DNA of 12,576 nucleotides from Acanthamoeba lenticulata (lineage: Eukaryota; Discosea; Longamoebia; Acanthamoebidae). The stretch is from NCBI GenBank assembly GCA_002179805.1, contig NAVB01000620.1, forward strand, positions 1 through 12,576, read 5' to 3'. Shown here one piece after another: positions 8,192 to 12,576 of the stretch (positions are counted from its first letter, which is position 1; every line of letters begins with the position of its first letter). The position numbers and the translations under genes are program-made. A model generated the notes under the pieces. The model was given only the letters and a program-made list of their open reading frames with translations, had not been told where the DNA came from and did not search any database.

Positions 8192-11100
8192 TCACCGCTT
8201 GCCCCGGTTGAGGAAGCGGAGCACCAGGTAGAAGCTGAGGCGAAGGAAGAGGAGCATGGCGATGAGTACGAGATACCACTGCCACATCTCCACCTTGTCG
8301 TAGTCATAATGCTCCAGGATCTGTTCGCCTGTTTTTGGTAGCCGTTAATGCCTCCCTCTCCAAGATGAAGAAAGAGAAGGGGGGGGGGAAGCAGTGCAAC
8401 GGTACCCGTGAGGTAGGACGGATGGTCCGACTGGTTGGGGTAAGCGCAGAAGTATTGTACGGGGTTGGCTTGGACGCGCTCGCAAGGATAGACCTCATCC
8501 TTGAACTCGTTGTACATGAAGATCTGTGCCCAACCGTCAGACACGGTGAAGAGAGAGGACACCATGGAACAGCAAGCAATGTCCGAACCTCAAAGGCATA
8601 CTTGTGGAAGGAGATGTAGTGCAGCCAGATCCACCATCCCGGCTGATAGAGTAGGGATGCGTTGAGTAAGCGTGCGGCTGCGCCATGTTGCTCATGGCTC
8701 TAGCCCAGCGAACGTACAATGTTGCTGGCCTTGACGAAGAAACCGCAAGCCAGCATGAACATGCCGTAGAAGCCCGCACCTACCGCAAGGCCGATGATCA
8801 GGTGCGGCACCAACGCGCTGTGCCAGACGAGAGACGTTTTGTCTGTGTTAGATATCTGCAGTAAGGCAGCTGGGGACGTAAGGCAGTAAGCCTTGACGTA
8901 AGGCAGCTGGGGACAAGGCAGCTTACCTGACAGTGACCACCATCGCTTCGGCGACCATGAGTGCCAGGCTCAGATCGAGCAGGAAGTGGCCGAATCCGCT
9001 TGCCTTCAGGCCCACGAGGAAGTAGGCGGTGACCGAGAAGACGGCAGCGATGGCGACGATGAAAGGGACGCTGATCAAAGTCTGCGCCATTGCATACGCG
9101 CTAACCCTATAGGATGAACGTGCCGAGTTGACAGGAGTGATATCAGAATTGATTGTACTGCCACAATACACGCCAAGGAGGTGCACCTGTAGGCGCCGTT
9201 CATGCGCTCTCGGACGAACAGGAGCTTGTCTTCGATGAACGCAGGCACCGCGGCGATGGACATGAATGTGAGGAAAGCGACCGAGAAGAAGAGCACGGAG
9301 ATGCGATCTTGGATAGCCTGCGCGCAACACAACGTGTCAGCCACACGCATTCATCCCTCGTTAAAAGGGACGAGGGAGCCGCGCACGTCTTGGGAATCCG
9401 AGATCTGGAAGAAGAGGGTGCCCATCATGAGCGCGAGCATGAAGTACATGGCTATGCGCGCCCAGTAGATTGCCGGGTTCTTGAGGAAGACGACAAAAGT
9501 GCGCCGCATAAGGACCAGTGTCTGATACCTATCGATCATGACGCAATGTTAGGCACAATGGCAATGATGGCCGTTCGTTGGAGATAACTTACCATGTCGC
9601 ATTGGCGTACTTGCCCTTGACCGACTTGGAGAGCTCGCGGGTTCGCTCTATGAACCTCTCCTCTCTGGTGCGGTCGATCCGATCCCGATTGCACTGGGCT
9701 GCCTTCGACTGAGGGAAGCCCTTCACCAGCTGCAGCACGTGCTCGGGCGCCTCGTCTGCACCACGACATGTGAAGGTCATGCGCACTACGTGAGACGGAG
9801 AGGGAGAGGGAGAGAGAGAGAGAGAGAGGAAGACGAACCGACTCCTGCAAAGTCGTAGTTGATCAGGTCCAGGAAGTGATCAGCTGGATTGGTGTGCTGT
9901 GGGACTGGCATGCCCTGCTTGGAGAAGAACAGCACCGCTCCCTCCCTCGGCCCGCAGAAGACCAGCTTGCCTCGAGAAAGCAGCTGCATTGTGTTGACCT
10001 GATCAGCGAGTGACGAGCAAGCCAACTCGTCATCTCTCGAGACGGCGGTGTTGTACCATGAGGTCGTCAAACATCTGAAAGATGTGCGAGCTGGGCGAGT
10101 GGATGGTACAGATGATGGTTCGATTGTGATCACGAGCAAGCTTGAGCAATATCTCCACAACACTCGCGGCACTCTTGCTGTCCAGCCCGGAAGTTGGCTC
10201 GTCCAGGAGCAACACGCTGGGATTGGTGATCAGTTCCATGCCTGCATGGTGATGATGATGGTGATGAGGAGGAGGAGGAGGAGGAGGACGATGACATGTT
10301 GCGAGAGGGTTGGGATAAGCAAGCCACCGCGCACCAATGGACACTCGTCTGCGTTGGCCACCAGAGATTCCCTTCCGGAGCGGCGTGCCTACAATGGTGT
10401 TGGCGCAGTCAGATAGCCCCAGCTCTTCAATCACTTGCTCCACCTGCAAACGCAGTGTGAGACACACACGATTTCAAAGGTGCATCAGATGAAGATCAAT
10501 GCCTTCTGCTTCTTCTCCTTGCGCGGCATTGACCTAGGCAGACGGAGCAGCGCGGAGTAGTACAGGTTGCTTCTAACTGAGAGATCTCCGATCAGTGTGT
10601 CCTCCTGCATCACATAAGCTGATCCACACCCCCGCGATCAGCTCAACAGAAGTCATGGCGGTGTTGATCCCTCAGGAGGAACCAGTAGAGAGAGAAGAAG
10701 TCATTCGTACCCATTAGCCGCTTGGTGCGCTTGCTCTTTGGCAGCCCGTTGACCATGATCTCGCCCTCCACTACGCCTGAGCTTACCCGCCCTGCGAGCA
10801 GATCTGTAGCAAAGACAGTCGATCAGGCACGGCCGTGCTGCAACCGCACACTATGTCTCTGTACCAAGGAAGGTTGTTTTGCCACAGCCTGAAGGGCCCA
10901 TGATCGCCATCAGCCGCCCTGTACGAGAACAACCGAGCTTAACTCACCCCCTCTGCCTAGCGCCATGCAGCGTACACCCGTAGCACTTACCAGCAGCGGC
11001 AAAGCCCTCGAGATCGTCGAGGAGCTTCTTGGGTTGGCCTTTGCGGATGACCACGAAGGGTGGCTCCTTAGTGAACCGTTTAGCATGTGCGGTGTAGCTC

Positions 11101-11395
11101 AGACCGCGCCACCCGATGTTGTAGCCCTGGTCGGAGATGCTCTCCAGCAGGCCATCACACGGCAACAAGCCTGCTCAACCACAAGAAGCGCTCATCAACG
11201 AAAAAAAGCCACCACTCATGGCATACGGCAGTGTGTACGCTGACTCAGGGTCACACCCTCTGGTAGGTCGTCCTCTTCGCTGCTGTAGCCTTGCAGATGC
11301 TGCCTTGGTGAGAACTGGCCCTTCTTGGCTGTGTTGAGCTCCTCTCCTTCCTCCAGGCTCTGCAGGTTCTCCTCGAGGTCGTAGTCTGAGCTCAT
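8192..11395 (-). CDS. ABCG-family (White/WBC type) half-size ABC transporter
   Basis: Sixteen exons: 11395-11239, 11170-10991, 10918-10865, 10803-10711, 10618-10503, 10443-10335, 10241-10057, 9983-9839, 9755-9593, 9528-9387, 9317-9187, 9106-8927, 8817-8718, 8642-8589, 8523-8406 and 8328-8192 (TGA). They total 2064 nt, or 687 aa. The nucleotide-binding domain comes first, as in ABCG proteins: Walker A GPSGCGKTT (about 120-128), the Q-loop region YVMQEDTL, signature ISGGQRRRVSIG (about 226-237), Walker B VLLLDEPTSGLDS (about 246-258) and the switch His in CTIHSPSS (about 284). An ABC2-type membrane domain follows (about 401-687) with WYQTLVLMRRTF, ERMNGAYRVSAYAMAQTL and six hydrophobic stretches, ending RFLNRGKR. 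Half-transporters dimerise and export lipids, sterols or drugs at cell membranes; the substrate here is unknown. All catalytic motifs are intact. The eighth exon could start at 9998 instead of 9983, but 9983 gives the family-like FDDLMLLSRGK. The N-terminal 52 residues are acidic and unconserved. Confidence 0.9.
8861..8921. repeat. Short direct repeats inside an ABCG intron
   Basis: An exact 17-mer, GTAAGGCAGCTGGGGAC, occurs at 8861-8877 and again at 8898-8914. A third partial copy of GTAAGGCAG lies at 8878-8886 and AAGGCAG at 8915-8921. All are in the intron 8926-8818 (109 nt, the longest intron of this gene). On the coding strand the units contain CCCCAG and create extra AG dinucleotides upstream of the true acceptor. 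Confidence 0.85.
9799..9829. repeat. GA/CT microsatellite in an ABCG intron
   Basis: A purine run that becomes perfect (GA)n at about 9810-9828 lies in the intron 9838-9756. On the transcribed strand it is a CU-rich tract near the 5' side of the intron. Confidence 0.85.
10250..10288. repeat. GAT and GAG trinucleotide repeats in an ABCG intron
   Basis: A GATGATG-type run is followed by about seven GAG triplets within the intron 10334-10242, which splits the ABC signature exon from the Walker B exon. It lies on the 3' side of that intron on the transcribed strand, so there it reads as a pyrimidine-rich CTC/ATC tract that may help acceptor recognition. Confidence 0.8.
10444..10502 (-). other. 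Putative GC-AG intron of the ABCG gene
   Basis: The exon ending KEKKQK must join VEQVIEELGL to match the family, and no GT lies at the needed place. The donor reads AG followed by GCATTG, and the acceptor is CGTTTGCAG. The intron is 59 nt, phase 0, and reading through hits TGA within ten codons. Confidence 0.65.
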
Positions 11396-11623
11396 CCTAC
11401 GTACTGCTCACGTCTGTGTCTGTGGCCGCTGGTTTGTTGGTTCTTCACGGCATCGTGATTAAATAAACCAGCGTTTGGGAGGCCCGGGCCGGCTCGGGCT
11501 CTTTTTGTCCCCTCATGGTTCGGGGTCTTGGCGGCATCTCCCCATTTGGGTTGTGAATGAAAGAAAACAAAAGAAAAAAAGCAAATCAGGCTAGAAAGAA
11601 AAAGAGGAAGAAACCAAAATAAG
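11396..11623. promoter_or_regulatory. Upstream region / probable promoter and 5' UTR of the ABCG gene
   Basis: This 228-bp stretch lies upstream of the ABCG ATG (-). It contains a GC-rich hairpin (11482-11499) followed by a T-run, and a purine-rich A-tract zone at about 11558-11622. A - strand frame runs through it, but its composition (many Phe/Ser/Leu from the T-rich tract) is not protein-like. No tRNA or other RNA gene was recognised. Confidence 0.4.
11482..11506 (+). other. GC hairpin followed by T5
   Basis: GCCCG at 11482-11486 pairs with CGGGC at 11495-11499 around an 8-nt loop, followed by TCTTTTTG. It resembles a terminator or Pol III stop in layout, but no transcript to terminate is evident on this strand. 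Confidence 0.3.
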
Positions 11624-11838
11624 GATGACCCACTCAATTTCGACAGCACGGCTGCCCGCGTCACCGACGCCATGTGGGTCAAGTCGGTGTCCTACCGCCT
11701 CACCGGCGCCTCCAACCCGGTCTGCGCCTCGTCGGGCCCTGCCGACAATGTGCGGCGCCTGTTCTCTCCGCCAGCCGCTTGGCGACGCTCCTCTTGTCCT
11801 TCGTCCTCCTCTTCCTCGCGCTTGTGCTCCTCCCGTAG
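11624..11838 (+). pseudogene. Orphan coding fragment with a hydrophobic C-terminal tail in a shifted frame
   Basis: On +, a protein-like frame from 11624 reads DDPLNFDSTAARVTDAMW, then VKSVSYRLTGASNPVCASSG and PADNVRRLFS (to about 11766). A second frame, shifted by one base, then reads ASRLATLLLSFVLLFLALVL and ends at TAG 11836-11838. The second part looks like a C-terminal membrane helix or GPI-anchor signal, and an AATAAA follows at about 11883-11888. Together they suggest the end of a secreted or surface protein broken by a frameshift. No upstream exon, acceptor tract or start codon in the right frame is visible; an ATG at 11625 opens a different frame. It could be a decayed duplicate, a sequencing slip, or chance open frames; the opposite-strand reading is a highly charged low-complexity shadow. 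Confidence 0.35.
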
Positions 11839-11882
11839 ATGGGTGGGGTGCTGGAAATGCTGGACTGTGCGCGCGCGTGTAT

Positions 11883-11888
11883 CAATAA
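11883..11888 (+). terminator. AATAAA poly(A) signal
   Basis: A canonical AATAAA lies about 45 nt after the stop codon of the orphan + fragment. It is followed by an AT-rich stretch (about 11896-11920) in which TTATTTATTTATTAATAAT reads on the opposite strand. It fits a 3' end on +, or an AT-rich 3' UTR of the - strand COQ5 gene. Confidence 0.4.
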
Positions 11889-11951
11889 AACTTGAGGAAT
11901 TATTAATAAATAAATAAGAAACAAAAACAGCACGAGGTGGTTGTTTTGCTC

Positions 11952-12576
11952 TCAGAGCTTCCAGCCCGAGTGGATGGCGGCCACGCCAAAGGTGAGGTTC
12001 TCGAACGTCACCGCCCGGAAGCCCGCCTGGCCGATCATGTCGGCAAACACCTCTTGCCGCGGGAACCGCCTGCTCGCGCAGCAACCCCGTCGCGCGTGAG
12101 TTTGGGAGCGGTAACTCTTCCATTGCGAGGCGGGAGAAGGAGGAGGAAGAAGAAGAAGAGGAAAGAAGGAGGAGAGCCTCCTCCGGTGTGTGGCAAGGGT
12201 TACCGGATGCTCTCGACGAGATACTGGTAGGAGTCCATGTCGCCTGCGACGACGTGGCCCATAACGGGGATCACTTGGAACGAGTAGGTGTCGTAGAGCT
12301 GCTGCATGAGGTGATTCTCCAGGTGCGAGAACTCGAGGACCATGAAGCGTCCGCCCCGCTTCAGCACTCGGTATGCTTCCTGCATTAATCAATTAAATAA
12401 ATTTAATTTTCATTTATATATTTATTATTATAAAATGAAGACGAAGAAAAGCGAAGGCGACGACGCACCTTGATCACTTTATCGACGTGCGTGCAGTTAC
12501 GAATGCCAAAGGCGATCGTGTAGGCGTCCATTGAGCCGTCTTCGATGGGCAGCTGCTCGGCGTCGCCCACGACCCA
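11952..12576 (-). CDS. COQ5: COQ5, ubiquinone biosynthesis C-methyltransferase (UbiE/COQ5 family), C-terminal part
   Basis: The last three exons are visible: 12576-12469 (continues off the window), 12379-12204 and 12069-11952 (TGA). Introns 12468-12380 (89 nt, very AT-rich) and 12203-12070 (134 nt, purine-rich on +) have GTGCGT and GTAACC donors and CAG acceptors. The 133 residues seen include [20 protein letters not shown] and GIRN (SAM-binding post-motif), [47 protein letters not shown] and the terminal [16 protein letters not shown]. This order and the C-terminal block are diagnostic for COQ5/UbiE. In eukaryotes COQ5 methylates the benzoquinol ring (C-methylation step) of coenzyme Q in the mitochondrial matrix as part of the COQ complex. 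The N-terminus with its targeting peptide and glycine-rich SAM motif I lies outside the window. No damage is seen. Confidence 0.93.
12131..12176. repeat. Purine-rich GAA/GGA tract in a COQ5 intron
   Basis: A nearly pure purine run of AGG, AAG and GAA triplets lies inside the intron 12203-12070. On the transcribed strand it is a long polypyrimidine tract located nearer the donor than the acceptor. Confidence 0.75.

Noticed and set aside
10250..10288. GAT/GAG repeats as a possible repeat array or CRISPR-like element
   Set aside because: These are simple trinucleotide microsatellites inside a well-supported intron, with no spacer structure.
11692..12123. Long minus-strand frame upstream of and overlapping the COQ5 last exon
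   Set aside because: It overlaps the verified COQ5 terminal exon in another frame, and its charged repeats mirror the hydrophobic tail on +.

Overview
This is protist nuclear DNA, not bacterial. It is GC-rich in exons and tightly packed. Nearly every gene is cut by short introns (most 58-134 nt) with GTGCGT/GTACG-type donors and CAG acceptors, and neighbours lie only about 100-300 bp apart. Gene content and intron style suggest an Acanthamoeba-like amoebozoan. That assignment is an inference from style and content, not a database match.

Layout from left to right: (1) a Ser/Pro/Gln-rich coding exon on + (35-754), probably the end of a gene entering from the left. (2) A small Gag1-like clamp (DUF4050-type) protein on - (983-1378). 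(3) Divergent from it across about 94 bp, a small ELF4-like (DUF1313-type) protein on + (1473-1812, two exons). (4) A long eleven-exon OTU-type deubiquitinase on - (1956 to about 5138). (5) Divergent from it, a nine-exon glomulin/ALF4-family protein on + (5435-7989). (6) A sixteen-exon ABCG half-transporter on - (8192-11395). (7) A broken or orphan coding fragment on + (11624-11838). (8) The 3' end of the mitochondrial ubiquinone methyltransferase COQ5 on - (11952-12576), which runs off the right edge.

Gene models 2-6 and 8 were assembled by hand from splice sites, reading-frame continuity and family motifs. The ABCG model has 16 exons totalling 2064 nt (687 aa plus stop), and the glomulin-like model has 9 exons totalling 1989 nt (662 aa plus stop). 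Both are in frame throughout, which supports the splice choices. Translation starts and a few acceptors remain ambiguous and are flagged.

Functional themes: the OTU peptidase and the glomulin-like protein both belong to ubiquitin/cullin-RING biology and share one intergenic promoter region. The Gag1-clamp and ELF4-like genes are also head to head, and both families are best known outside animals. The ELF4-like gene, a relative of a plant circadian-clock component, is the most surprising item. No tRNA, rRNA, CRISPR array, insertion sequence or virus-like gene was seen.
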